Counted from the stretch's first letter, positions 9,284 to 17,933 are shown. The stretch is DNA of 64,000 nt from Vulcanimicrobium alpinum (GCF_027923555.1 NZ_AP025523.1:2856484-2920483), one strand, 5' to 3'. Program-made: numbers and translations. Notes: generated by a model not told the origin, from the sequence alone.

Positions 9284-10824
9284 GGTGCGACCGCCTCGCC
9301 GGCGAGCGCGTCGGCGAACGGGTTCCAGTACGCCGGATCCTTGGCGAAGACGCCGTCGTACCCGCGGCCGCCGTCGCGCGGCCGCTTCACGTCCGCAAAC
9401 GTGCCGTCTTCGATCGCGCGCATCAGCCCGCGCTCCGCGACGACGTCGAGCAGCCGCACCGCGCCGGCGAGGACGTCCTGCGCGCGGCGCTCGATGATCC
9501 CGTCCGGCTTCACCTCGATCTCGTCGCCGAAACTGCGCGCGGTGGTCATGATGTAGCGCGCGTTCTCGAGCGAGAGCGCGCGGTCTCCGAGGAACGGCGT
9601 GTGGATCGCTTCGGTGAGCATCCCGCACAGATGCACGGTCTGGTGCGTCATCACCGACGTCAGGTTGAACATCGCGTCGATCAGATGACCTTTGAAGATG
9701 TTCCCCGTCATGTGCTTTGTGGGCGGCATGTACTTGAGCGGCGCGTCCGGGAAGATCTGGCGCGCGAGCTGGGCCTGCGCGAGCTGGAACAGAAAACCAT
9801 CCTTGAGGTCGGGATCGATCTCGTAGGCGTCGCCGAGACCGATCTGACGGTCCGGGAGGCCGGCGCGATGCGCGAACGCTTCGTTCACGAACTGCGATGC
9901 GAGCACCGCGGGCGCTTGCTCGACGGCGTCGGCGGTGGTGAGGTAGTTGTCCTCGCCGGTGTTGATGATGATCCCGCTGCGCGCGTTGAGCTGGCGCGAG
10001 AAGTGCTGGTCGACGAAGGTACGCTGCATGTTGATGTCGCGGAACAGTATCCCGTACATCGAGTCGTTGAGCAGCATGTTGAGCCGCTCGAGCGCGGCGG
10101 TCGTCGCGATCTCCGGCATGCACAGACCGCTGGCGTAGTTGGTGAGCATCACGTAGCGGCCCAGGCGTTCCGACGTCTCGTCGAGCGCCGCGCGCATGAT
10201 GCGGAAGTTCTCCTGCGTCGCGTACGTACCGCCGAAGCCTTCGGTGGTCGCGCCGTAGGGAACGTAGTCGAGCAGCGACTGCGCGGTCGACCGGATCACC
10301 GCGACGATCTGCGCGCCGGCTTCGGCGGCGGCGACGGCGGCGGTGCGGTCTTCGTAGATGTTGCCGCTCGCGACGATCACGTAGAGCAGCGGCGGCTCCC
10401 CCTGCGGCAGCCGGGCGAGCATCGCGTCGCGCGCGGCGCGGTTGCCGTCGATCCGGGCGAGTCCGGCATCGACGTAGGGGCGCAGCGCGGCGCGCGCCGC
10501 GGACTCCGGCGTGCCGCGTGGATCGGGCAACGCTTCCCCGGCGACGACCGCGTCGGCGATCTGCCGCGGCGTGCGGCCGCTCTCAGCGACCGCGGCGCCG
10601 AGGGTACGCGCGGCTCCGAGCTCGCGCGCGGCGAGGGCGTCGACGAGCCGGTTGGGCAGCGGGATCCCGTCGCCGTCGACGCCGTCGACGCCGCACAGGC
10701 GCACGACGGCGCGCTCGACGCTGAGCGTCGAGTGACCGGCGATGAACTCCGCGATCGGGTCGACGATCGCGCCGGCAAGCCGCCGCGCGCGGGCGACGGC
10801 GTCCTGATCGATCCGCAGTCTCAT
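9280..10824 (-). CDS. kamD: Lysine 5,6-aminomutase alpha subunit
   Basis: Large catalytic TIM-barrel subunit partnering KamE. The 514 residues match the usual length of about 516. Recognisable family stretches include YVIVASGNIYEDRTAAVAAA, GATTEGFGGTYATQENF, NYASGLCMPEIA, GIIINTGEDNYLTTADAV, KYMPPTKHMTGNIF and DAMFNLTSVMTHQTVHLCGM. First gene of the kamD-kamE-dacB-SIS operon. No lysine 2,3-aminomutase or downstream lysine-fermentation genes are present in the window. The 217-base gap upstream (10825-11041) contains short GGTTCC/GGAACC inverted repeats near the start but no riboswitch or promoter I can recognise. Confidence 0.93.
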   Translation of the reverse strand: MRLRIDQDAVARARRLAGAIVDPIAEFIAGHSTLSVERAVVRLCGVDGVDGDGIPLPNRLVDALAARELGAARTLGAAVAESGRTPRQIADAVVAGEALPDPRGTPESAARAALRPYVDAGLARIDGNRAARDAMLARLPQGEPPLLYVIVASGNIYEDRTAAVAAAEAGAQIVAVIRSTAQSLLDYVPYGATTEGFGGTYATQENFRIMRAALDETSERLGRYVMLTNYASGLCMPEIATTAALERLNMLLNDSMYGILFRDINMQRTFVDQHFSRQLNARSGIIINTGEDNYLTTADAVEQAPAVLASQFVNEAFAHRAGLPDRQIGLGDAYEIDPDLKDGFLFQLAQAQLARQIFPDAPLKYMPPTKHMTGNIFKGHLIDAMFNLTSVMTHQTVHLCGMLTEAIHTPFLGDRALSLENARYIMTTARSFGDEIEVKPDGIIERRAQDVLAGAVRLLDVVAERGLMRAIEDGTFADVKRPRDGGRGYDGVFAKDPAYWNPFADALAGEAVAP

Positions 10825-11041
10825 GGGTCGATGCGAAAGGTTCCGGGCCGGGAACGGCGGTTCCGCCAGCGAAATGTTTGGGGAAGCGCAGTGCGGCGCG
10901 GAAATCCCCGAACAAGCCGCCCTCCGTCAGCATCGGCGGTGCAGGGTGTCGTTCCCCACAGAAGATGAGGACTCCGAGAGATTCGGCGCCGCGCGCACCG
11001 ATATGCAGGGAGTGGAGCACCGCGGACCAGCACTAGCGTTC

Positions 11042-12130
11042 ATGCGTGCGGGGTGCAGCATTTCAAGACCGAAACTGCCGACGTTGCCGTCGCGTCCGTG
11101 TTTCATCCACATCGGCACGCACAAGACCGGGACGACCGCTATCCAGGTGACGATGCGGACGCTGGCAGAGACGCTGCGCCGCGAAGGCGTGCTCTATCCG
11201 TCGGCCGCCGTCTATCACGCAGGCCATCACAACATCGTCTTCGAGATGCTGGGCGACGAGCGATTCGACCTCGCGCTCGGGACCCTCGACGATCTCTGCG
11301 AGGAGATCCGCAACGCAGCTGCTGAGCGCATCTGCCTGAGTTCCGAGGCCTTCGAATACCTGCACGCCAGCCCGCAGCATTTGGCGCACTTGCGCGACGC
11401 GATCCGCGCGCTCGGCTACACGCCCGTCGTTCTCCTCTACGTGCGGCCGCAGGCGGACTATGTCGAATCGCTGTTCGCCGAGATGACGAAGCACCGGCAT
11501 GCCGGCACGTTCAGCGCGTTCCTCGAGGGGATCACCGTCGCGGGCGCGTTCCGCGCGAACGTCTACGGATGCACGGAGACGTTCACGTTCACGTACGATC
11601 GGATCGCCTCCGACTTCGCCGCGACGTTCGGCGCCGAGAACGTCGCCGTGCGGCGCTACGATCGGCGGCGCGGGGCGGTGATCGAGGATTTCCTCGACCT
11701 CGTCGCGCCCGGCGCAGCGGCGCTCGCCGAGGCGGCGCAGCTGCGCGACGTCGCGCTCAACTCGCGTGACGACTTCGCATGCGTCGCGAAACGCATGATC
11801 GACAACGATCTCTCCCGTCACCCGGAGTACATCGAAGGGCCGACATCGACGCTGCCCTTCGACGAGCTCAGGGTGACGGGGTACACCTTCGCGCCGCTGA
11901 CGACCGCGGAGCGGCGCCGCCTGGAGCGGCGCTTCGCCGAATCCAACGCGGCTCTGGCCCGCACATGGGGCGTCGATCTGCGAACCGCGGCGTCCGGGTC
12001 GTCGCCGGCATCGACCGGCGCGCTGACCGCACAGCGACTCTTCCGCCGATTCGACGATTTGCTCCGCACGCCGCGCGGCACGGAACGCATCCCGCTGCGC
12101 GAGGGCGCGGGCGGGGATTCGACCGCTTAG
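11042..12130 (+). CDS. Sulfotransferase-family-like protein
   Basis: The N-terminus has CFIHIGTHKTGTTAIQ, the PAPS-binding P-loop-like motif of sulfotransferases, and VVLLYVRPQADYVESLF resembles the 3'-phosphate-binding R-x-x-x-D/S segment. Probably transfers sulfate to a carbohydrate; the acceptor is unknown. About 360 residues. Start is uncertain: ATG 11042 is chosen, ATG 11003 is in the same frame, and neither has a clear ribosome site. A palindromic repeat lies in frame near residues 258-280 (RHPEYIEGP...LPFDELRVTG), an insertion relative to what the fold needs. Converges with the epimerase gene, with stop codons overlapping at 12127-12130. Confidence 0.7.
   Translation: MRAGCSISRPKLPTLPSRPCFIHIGTHKTGTTAIQVTMRTLAETLRREGVLYPSAAVYHAGHHNIVFEMLGDERFDLALGTLDDLCEEIRNAAAERICLSSEAFEYLHASPQHLAHLRDAIRALGYTPVVLLYVRPQADYVESLFAEMTKHRHAGTFSAFLEGITVAGAFRANVYGCTETFTFTYDRIASDFAATFGAENVAVRRYDRRRGAVIEDFLDLVAPGAAALAEAAQLRDVALNSRDDFACVAKRMIDNDLSRHPEYIEGPTSTLPFDELRVTGYTFAPLTTAERRRLERRFAESNAALARTWGVDLRTAASGSSPASTGALTAQRLFRRFDDLLRTPRGTERIPLREGAGGDSTA
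11814..11880. repeat. REP-like palindromic repeat inserted in frame in the sulfotransferase gene
   Basis: Two 27-base arms (11814-11840 and 11854-11880) are reverse complements with four mismatches, around a 13-base loop. Each arm contains GTCACCC...TCGAAGGGC, the pattern of a dispersed palindrome common in many high-GC genomes, normally intergenic. Here it is translated in frame (RHPEYIEGP...LPFDELRVTG), and the other strand reads similarly. No second copy was noticed in the window. Confidence 0.8.
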
Positions 12131-13158
12131 TAGATCGACGCGAACGCGCGCTGGGACGCGTGCACCTCTTCGAGCACGCTCATCCAAGCGATATTGTACC
12201 AGCGCGGATTCGCCAGCCAGCCGACGTTGTCGAGCGGGAGCTTTCCGAGCATCACATCGATCGACTCGAGCACCGTCACTGCAGGCGTGAACCCCAGGCG
12301 CTGCGTCATCTTGAGGTTGGTCATACGATAGTCGCGGACGAGCTTCGGGAGCGGCGCTTCCTCGAGCGCCACGTGGCGGCCGTGCAGCGAGAGCGATCCC
12401 GCGACGAGCATCGCGAGCTGGCGCACCTGATAGTTCTCCTGCATCACGTTGAAGATCTCGCCGCCGACGACGTCGAGCGGTGCCGTGAGGCAGACGATGT
12501 GCGCGCGCGCGACGTCGCCGACGTCGACGAGCGGCCGCCACTGCCAGCCGCCGCCGTGCAGATAGAGTTTGCCGACGGTGGCCGCGTCTTTGAGGAACGT
12601 GTTGACGACGAGATCGAAGCGCATCCGAGGCGACCATCCGTACACGGTGCCCTGGCGCAGGATCGTCGGCGCGAAGCCGTCGCCGGCGAGCGCGAGCAGC
12701 GCGTCCTCACCGTACTTCTTCGAGATCGAGTACGCGCCGCGCGGCTGCACCGCCGTGCGTTCGTCGAACATCCCCGGCCCGATCCCATCGTAGAGCGACG
12801 CCGACGAACCGAACACGAGGCGCGCGATCCCGTGCCGTTTGCAGGCTTCGCCGAGGCGTTCCGTCGCGATCGCGTTCATCTGCCAGTTCGCGTCCGGGTT
12901 GTACTCGGCGGTGGGATCGTTCGAGAGCCCGGCGAGGTGCGAGACACCCTCGATCCCCTCGAACCACGCGTCGTCGATCGCGCGCACGTCGCCCAGGATC
13001 GCCTCGAGCCGGCCGCCCGAGCGTTCGGCGAGTTCGAGCAGCGGCGCGTCGCCGAAGAAGAACCGGTCGACGACGCGGACGCGATCGCCGCGTTCGATCA
13101 ACTGACGGCAGAGCTCCAGGCCGATGTAGCCGCCGCCGCCGGTGACGAGAACGTGCAT
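12127..13158 (-). CDS. NAD-dependent nucleotide-sugar epimerase/dehydratase (extended SDR)
   Basis: A 343-residue extended short-chain dehydrogenase. The NAD-binding motif is VTGGGGYIGLELCRQL at the N-terminus, FGSSASLYDG carries the catalytic Ser, and YSISKKYGE gives the Y-x-x-x-K pair. RQGTVYGWSPRMRFDLVVN lines the sugar-nucleotide pocket. The specific reaction cannot be assigned. Last gene of the rmlB-rmlA-rmlD operon, five bases after rmlD, so it may make a dTDP-sugar variant or act where RmlC would normally be; no RmlC homologue is in the window. Confidence 0.85.
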   Translation of the reverse strand: MHVLVTGGGGYIGLELCRQLIERGDRVRVVDRFFFGDAPLLELAERSGGRLEAILGDVRAIDDAWFEGIEGVSHLAGLSNDPTAEYNPDANWQMNAIATERLGEACKRHGIARLVFGSSASLYDGIGPGMFDERTAVQPRGAYSISKKYGEDALLALAGDGFAPTILRQGTVYGWSPRMRFDLVVNTFLKDAATVGKLYLHGGGWQWRPLVDVGDVARAHIVCLTAPLDVVGGEIFNVMQENYQVRQLAMLVAGSLSLHGRHVALEEAPLPKLVRDYRMTNLKMTQRLGFTPAVTVLESIDVMLGKLPLDNVGWLANPRWYNIAWMSVLEEVHASQRAFASIY

Positions 13159-13163
13159 CGGGA

Positions 13164-14051
13164 CTAGGCCCGGACGTTCGATCGTGCGCGCCGGCCGGCG
13201 ACGAAATCGCCCAGCGCCTCACGCCAATGCCGAACGGCGGGAATTCCCGCGGGAGCAAACGTCGTGTTCGCGAGGACGGAGTACATCGGCCGGCGCGTCG
13301 GGTTGCCCATCGCCGCGTAGGTCGTCGGCTCCAGCGGCGCGTCGGCGAGCCCGGCGAGCGCGAAGGCGGCCTGGACGAACTCGAACCAACTGCAGTGCCC
13401 GGCGTTTGTGAGGTGGTGCGTGCCGAACGCCTGCGCGTCGAGCAGGTTGCGGATCGCGACGGCGATGTCGGGCGCGTACGACGGCGAGAACACCATGTCG
13501 GCGACCATCCGCGTCGGCTCACCGCGCTCGGCCTGCCGCACGACCTTTTCGATCAGCGTGTAGCCTTTGTTCGACGTCCCCGCGGTGCCGAAGACACCGC
13601 TCGTCCGCAGGATGTAATGGCGCGGTCCGTGCCGTCGCACCAGCTGTTCGCCGGCAAGCTTCGATGCGCCGTACGCGGTCAGCGGATTGGGTGCATCGTC
13701 CTCGCGGTACGCGCGGCCGGCGTTGCCGTCGAAGACGTAATCGGTGCTGACGGTCGCAAACGCGACGCCCCGCTGCGCGCACGCGGCGGCGGCAGCATCG
13801 ACGGCGATCGCGTTGATCGCGAACGCCTTCGCCGTTTCACCGCGTTCGATCGCGTCGACGCTGTGAAACGCCGAGCAGTTCACCAGCGCGTCGGGTCGCA
13901 CGTCGTCGAGAAACGCCGCGAGCGCGTCCGCATCCTCGAACGGAAGCTCGGCATGCGACGGGGCGACGACGTCACGATCGGCGAGCGCCGCGCACAGCGC
14001 CGATCCGAGCTGTCCGCTCGCGCCGACGACCGCGATCCGGCGTGCGATCAC
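13164..14051 (-). CDS. rmlD: dTDP-4-dehydrorhamnose reductase
   Basis: Last step of dTDP-L-rhamnose synthesis: NADPH reduction of dTDP-4-keto-L-rhamnose. About 295 residues with GASGQLGSAL (cofactor loop), VNCSAFHSVDAIE (family form N-x-x-A-Y-T-x-V-D, here SAFHSVD), FATVSTDYVFDG and YGASKLAGE (Tyr/Lys pair). The H in place of Y-T in the AFHSVD segment is a small deviation. GTG 14051 overlaps the rmlA stop (GTGA). Longer readings of this frame extend upstream as antisense noise. Confidence 0.9.
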   Translation of the reverse strand: MIARRIAVVGASGQLGSALCAALADRDVVAPSHAELPFEDADALAAFLDDVRPDALVNCSAFHSVDAIERGETAKAFAINAIAVDAAAAACAQRGVAFATVSTDYVFDGNAGRAYREDDAPNPLTAYGASKLAGEQLVRRHGPRHYILRTSGVFGTAGTSNKGYTLIEKVVRQAERGEPTRMVADMVFSPSYAPDIAVAIRNLLDAQAFGTHHLTNAGHCSWFEFVQAAFALAGLADAPLEPTTYAAMGNPTRRPMYSVLANTTFAPAGIPAVRHWREALGDFVAGRRARSNVRA

Positions 14052-14785
14052 GCAGGGGCCAGCTTCTTCATCCGCTCTTCGGCCACCAGACACGTCGCGC
14101 GGTAGAGCGACTCGAACTGGCCCGCATCGGTCCACCAGCCCGAGAGTTCGTCGTAATAGCAGTCGCCGGCCGCGATGTAGGCGTTGTTGACGTCGGTGAT
14201 CTCGAGTTCGCCGCGCTTGGACGGCTTGAGATCCCGCGCGTAGTCGAACACTCGGCCGTCGTACATGTAGATCCCGGTCACTGCATGACGGCTCTTGGGA
14301 TGCGCGGGCTTCTCCTCGATCCCCACGATCCGGTCGCCGTCGAACTTCGCCACGCCGAACCGTTCCGGATCGTCGACTTCCTTCAGCAGCAGACGGCACC
14401 CCGACGGCTGCTCGATGAAGCGCTGCACGTGCGGCGTGATGTCGTCTTGGATGATGTTGTCGCCGAGAACCACGACGACGCGGTCGCCCGCGGCGAAGTG
14501 CTCGCACAGCTTGAGCGCATCGGCGATCCCGCCTTCGCCTTCCTGGTACGTGTACGCGATGTGCGGCAGCCCGAAGTCGCGGCCGTTGCCGAGCAGACGC
14601 AGAAAGTCGCCGGCGTTGTTGCCGCCGGTCACGATCATGATCTCGTCGATCCCCGCCCGGCACAGCGTTTCGAGCGGATAGTAGATCATCGGCTTGTCGT
14701 AGATCGGAAGCAGATGCTTGTTGGTGACTTTCGTCAGCGGCCGCAATCGCGATCCGAGCCCGCCGGCGAGAATGATCCCTTTCAC
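14048..14785 (-). CDS. rmlA: Glucose-1-phosphate thymidylyltransferase
   Basis: Makes dTDP-glucose from dTTP and glucose-1-phosphate. The 245-residue protein carries LAGGLGSRLRPLT (nucleotide-binding loop, residues 6-18), K23-HLLPIYDKPMIYYPLE, VVVVLGDNII and GIEEKPAHPKS. It is the short form of the family (about 245 rather than 290 residues). GTG 14785 has a good AGGAG five bases upstream. It follows rmlB after nine bases. Confidence 0.93.
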   Translation of the reverse strand: MKGIILAGGLGSRLRPLTKVTNKHLLPIYDKPMIYYPLETLCRAGIDEIMIVTGGNNAGDFLRLLGNGRDFGLPHIAYTYQEGEGGIADALKLCEHFAAGDRVVVVLGDNIIQDDITPHVQRFIEQPSGCRLLLKEVDDPERFGVAKFDGDRIVGIEEKPAHPKSRHAVTGIYMYDGRVFDYARDLKPSKRGELEITDVNNAYIAAGDCYYDELSGWWTDAGQFESLYRATCLVAEERMKKLAPA

Positions 14786-14793
14786 GAGGACTC

Positions 14794-15804
14794 CTAACGG
14801 TGTGCGTACTGGCGCTGATAGTAGGAACGGAAGTCACCGGACTTGATCGGCCGCCACCACGCCTCGCGCGAGCGATACCACGCCGCCGTCTCCGCGAGAC
14901 CGGTTTCGAACGGAACGGCCGGCGTCCATCCGAGCGCGCGCGCCTTCGACGCGTCGAGCGCGTAACGGCGGTCGTGTCCCTCGCGGTCGGCGACGTGGCG
15001 AACGCTCGTCTCGTACGAGCGGCCGGTGAGCTCGAGCAGCCGGCGCGTGATCTCGAGGTTGGTGCGGCTGTTGCCGCCGCCGAGGTTGTAGACTTCGCCC
15101 GGGACGCCGTGTTCGAGGACGTGCGCGATGCCGCGGGCATGATCGTCGACGTGGAGCCAGTCGCGCACTTGCAGGCCGTCACCGTACACGGGCACCTGCT
15201 CGCCGTCGATCAGATTGGTGACGAACAGCGGGATCAGTTTCTCCGGGTATTGGTAGGGGCCGTAGGTGTTGGACCCGCGCGTGATCAGGACCGGCGTGCC
15301 GTAGGTGGTGTGGTACGCGAGCACCTGGAGGTCGCCGCCGGCCTTCGAGGCCGCGTACGGGCTGCGCGGCCGGATCGGATCCCGCTCGCGCGAGGCGCCT
15401 TCCGCGACGTGGCCGTAGACCTCGTCCGTCGAGACCTGGAGAAACCGGGGAATCCCGCGCCGGCGGACCGCCTCGAGCAGGACGTGCGTCCCCATCACGT
15501 CGGTGCGGATGAAGGCTTCGGGATCGAGGATCGACCGGTCGACGTGCGTCTCGGCCGCGAAGTTGACGATCGCGTCCACCCCGTCGCCGATCGCTTCCTC
15601 GACCGCCGCCGCGTCGGCGATGTCGCCGCGGACGAACCGGTAACGGGGGTCGCCCGCGACCTCTTCGACGTTGGCCGGATTCCCGGCGTAGGTCATCGCG
15701 TCGAGGACGGTGACGGCGATTGCGGGGCGTTCGCGCAGGACGTTGCGGACGAACGCCGAGCCGATGAAGCCCAGCCCACCCGTGACGAGCCAGCGGTGTG
15801 TCAT
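14794..15804 (-). CDS. rmlB: dTDP-glucose 4,6-dehydratase
   Basis: Converts dTDP-glucose to dTDP-4-keto-6-deoxyglucose. 336 residues: VTGGLGFIGSAFVRNV (NAD loop), FAAETHVDRSI (family hallmark), VSTDEVYG (catalytic Thr-Asp-Glu), YAASKAGGD (Tyr/Lys) and GSNTYGPYQYPEKLIP. ATG 15804 fits the family N-terminus MTHRWLVTGG. First gene of the rml operon; an 88-base divergent gap separates it from the ECF sigma gene. Confidence 0.95.
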   Translation of the reverse strand: MTHRWLVTGGLGFIGSAFVRNVLRERPAIAVTVLDAMTYAGNPANVEEVAGDPRYRFVRGDIADAAAVEEAIGDGVDAIVNFAAETHVDRSILDPEAFIRTDVMGTHVLLEAVRRRGIPRFLQVSTDEVYGHVAEGASRERDPIRPRSPYAASKAGGDLQVLAYHTTYGTPVLITRGSNTYGPYQYPEKLIPLFVTNLIDGEQVPVYGDGLQVRDWLHVDDHARGIAHVLEHGVPGEVYNLGGGNSRTNLEITRRLLELTGRSYETSVRHVADREGHDRRYALDASKARALGWTPAVPFETGLAETAAWYRSREAWWRPIKSGDFRSYYQRQYAHR

Positions 15805-15851
15805 CTCGGTCGGCCGTGTTCCACCGGCCCGAAACACTCTCCCGCGACGGC

Positions 15852-15880
15852 GGAAACTTTCGGGGCGCGGTGCGGTACGT
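15852..15880 (+). promoter_or_regulatory. Possible ECF-type promoter for the sigma operon
   Basis: GGAAAC at 15852-15857, sixteen bases, then GGTACGT, resembling an ECF -35/-10 arrangement and consistent with autoregulation. A GTAC...GTAC inverted repeat follows. Transcription from here would start very close to ATG 15893. Tentative, from pattern only. Confidence 0.3.
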
Positions 15881-15892
15881 AGCAGTACGCAC

Positions 15893-16552
15893 ATGGCCAT
15901 GCAGCAGATGGTCCCCGAGCTCCACGACGAACGCCTGGTCCAAGCCATCCTGGACGGCGATCGCGAGGCCTTCGCTATGCTGGTCGAGCGGTACAAGCGC
16001 TCGATCGCATCGTTCATCGGCGCCTCGATCCGGCAGCCGTCGGACGTCGCCGACCTCACGCAGGAGACGTTCCTGCGCGCCTACGCGCACCTCGGCACGT
16101 TCAACCCCGATCTGGGCCGCTTCTCCACCTGGCTCTATCATATCGCGCGCAACGTCGTGCGCACGTTCCTCGGCCGCTCGCTGCGCCGTCCCGCGCTCGC
16201 CGAGCTCGGCGAAGAGCAGACCCTCGAGAACAGCCTGCCCGACGCGTCGAGTGACGCCGACCCGGCCGGCGGCGTGCTGCGCGCCGAGGCCGAAGCTGAA
16301 GTGCGCGCCGCGCTCGCGGAGCTCCCGGAACGGACGCGCACGGTGCTCTCGCTGCGCTTCTACGACAACATGGACTATCAGACGATCGCGACCACGATGG
16401 GGCTCTCGCTCGGCAACGTGAAGACGCTCATCCATCGCGGCAAGCTGGCGCTGGCGCACAAGATGCGCGAGCGAGAAGCGGCGGCCCAGGGAAACTGCGC
16501 GACCCGGACGTTCCGGGTGAAGGAGGGGTTCGGTGAGCTGCAGCTCGTCTGA
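15893..16552 (+). CDS. ECF (sigma-70 family, RpoE-like) sigma factor
   Basis: Directs RNA polymerase to a stress or envelope regulon. Sigma region 2 is clear (ADLTQETFLRAYAHLGTF, then GRFSTWLYHIARNVVRTF) and region 4 is clear (LPERTRTVLSLRFYDNMDYQ, GLSLGNVKTLIHRGK helix-turn-helix). About 219 residues. ATG 15893 is chosen; ATG 15899 is an alternative, and neither has a good ribosome site. The C-terminus overlaps the start of the anti-sigma gene by 20 bases, the usual sigma/anti-sigma coupling. Confidence 0.9.
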   Translation: MAMQQMVPELHDERLVQAILDGDREAFAMLVERYKRSIASFIGASIRQPSDVADLTQETFLRAYAHLGTFNPDLGRFSTWLYHIARNVVRTFLGRSLRRPALAELGEEQTLENSLPDASSDADPAGGVLRAEAEAEVRAALAELPERTRTVLSLRFYDNMDYQTIATTMGLSLGNVKTLIHRGKLALAHKMREREAAAQGNCATRTFRVKEGFGELQLV

Positions 16553-17072
16553 AGCCCTGTTCGAGGGCTACCTCGACAACACGCTCGTCCCCGCCCAGCG
16601 CGCGCGGCTGATCGCGCACCTGAACGCGTGCGGCCGCTGCAAAGGCGTGCTCGAAGAACTGCGCGCGGTCGATGCGCTGCTGTCGTCGCCGCGCGCAATC
16701 GAGCTGCCGGCGAACTTCACGTTCGCGGTGATGGCCGACGTGCGGAGCGCGTCGCGTCCGCAGGTCTCGGCGGCTCCGGTCTTCGCCTATCTCATGTCGT
16801 ATCTCATCGCGGCGTGGCTGCTGATCGGCGCGGCGTTTCTGCTCGCGGCCGACGCGGTGCGCGCGTTCGGGGATGCGGCGTTCGGACTCTCCGCGCAGGT
16901 TCTGCGCACGCTCGGCGCGGTCGGGCATGCCGGCCTGCACATCGCGGACGACGTCGGTGCGTTGGGCGCGCTGCTCGGCACGGCCGTCGTCGTCGATCTC
17001 GCGATCGCGTTCGCACTGGTCGTCGGCTTCACCGTCGTGCGGCCGCGTCTGGTCGAGCGGATCCGTTCGTGA
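16533..17072 (+). CDS. Zinc-finger (ZAS) anti-sigma factor, membrane anchored
   Basis: Binds and inhibits the adjacent sigma factor at the inner membrane. The N-terminal cytoplasmic domain has the ZAS motif H-x3-C-x2-C as HLNACGRC. A hydrophobic segment (FAYLMSYLIAAWLLIGAAFLL) and a second one near the C-terminus (AVVVDLAIAFALVVGFTVV) predict two membrane passes. GTG 16533 start inside the sigma gene; 179 residues. Confidence 0.85.
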   Translation: MSCSSSEALFEGYLDNTLVPAQRARLIAHLNACGRCKGVLEELRAVDALLSSPRAIELPANFTFAVMADVRSASRPQVSAAPVFAYLMSYLIAAWLLIGAAFLLAADAVRAFGDAAFGLSAQVLRTLGAVGHAGLHIADDVGALGALLGTAVVVDLAIAFALVVGFTVVRPRLVERIRS

Positions 17073-17911
17073 TCCGTCTTCGCCTCGTCGCGCTCTTCGC
17101 GTTCTTCTTCGCCCTCGCAGGCGCGTTCGGCGCGACGCCGGCGGACGCGCGCGGCCACGACGGCGACGTCACGCGGCTGTTTACCGATTACACGGTCGAA
17201 CAGGGCGAGACCGTCGACGGCAACCTCAACGTCGTCTTCGGCGACGCGACCGTCTACGGCCGCGTCCGCGGCGACTGCGTCGCGCTGTTCGGCAGCTGCA
17301 CGCTCGCCGAGGGCGGCGAGGTCGACGGTCACAACTACAGCGTGACCAACGACGTCGTGCGCGCATTCGTCCCGGCCGGGATCTCGGTGATCGCGGAACA
17401 AGATCGCCGGCTCGTTGGGAATCTCGCCTCGAGCGCGGTCGTCGTTCTCGTCTTCCTGCTTTTCCCGCTGCGGATGCGCGTCGCGCTCGCCCGCGTCGAA
17501 CGCCATCCCGCGCTCGCCGCGCTCGCCGGAGCGGTCGCCGCGGTGCTGATCCTGCCGGTGACGATTCTGCTGGCCATCAGCATCATCGGGATCCCGCTGA
17601 TCGTGCTCGAGGTCGCCGCGATCTTCGCCGGGCTGTGGATCGGGCAGGGGGCAATCGCGCTGGTCGTGGGGCGCCGGCTGGCGGAGCTGGTGATGCCGAC
17701 CACGACGCCCTCGCCGCTGGTCGCGCTGATCCTGGGCCTGGTGGTGGTTTCCGCGGCCGAGATCGTGCCGATCGTCGGCTGGGTGGTCACCGCGCTGGTG
17801 TGGCTGGTGGGGTTGGGGGCGGCGATCCTTACCTTCGTCCGCTCGACCGAGCTCGACGGCGCGGTCCGCCGGGCGCCGATCGGCGGCCCGCCGATGCAGG
17901 GGTGGCGCTGA
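17069..17911 (+). CDS. Membrane protein with extracytoplasmic beta-repeat domain, sigma-operon associated
   Basis: Not assigned to a named family. GTG 17069 overlaps the anti-sigma stop (GTGA). A signal-like segment (LVALFAFFFALAGAFG) is followed by residues about 40-95 of hexapeptide-like Gly turns (VDGNLNVVFGDATVYGRV, ALFGSCTLAEGGEVDG), reminiscent of bactofilin-type beta-helix repeats. Then four or five hydrophobic segments follow (SAVVVLVFLLFPL, LAALAGAVAAVLILPVTILL, GIPLIVLEVAAIFAGLWIG, LVALILGLVVVSAAEIVPIV). Such proteins often accompany ECF sigma/anti-sigma pairs and could sense envelope state; that is inference. Confidence 0.65.
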   Translation: MIRLRLVALFAFFFALAGAFGATPADARGHDGDVTRLFTDYTVEQGETVDGNLNVVFGDATVYGRVRGDCVALFGSCTLAEGGEVDGHNYSVTNDVVRAFVPAGISVIAEQDRRLVGNLASSAVVVLVFLLFPLRMRVALARVERHPALAALAGAVAAVLILPVTILLAISIIGIPLIVLEVAAIFAGLWIGQGAIALVVGRRLAELVMPTTTPSPLVALILGLVVVSAAEIVPIVGWVVTALVWLVGLGAAILTFVRSTELDGAVRRAPIGGPPMQGWR

Positions 17912-17933
17912 TCCCGGGAACAGGAACGTCCTG

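Noticed and set aside
10825-11041. Possible cobalamin or lysine riboswitch upstream of kamD
   Set aside because: No B12 box or conserved lysine-riboswitch core could be recognised; only short GGTTCC/GGAACC repeats.
15805-15840. GGAAC-like ECF -35 element upstream of rmlB (also near kamD and deoB)
   Set aside because: Too close to the start codons for a promoter and no -10 at the right distance; the pentamer is expected by chance.
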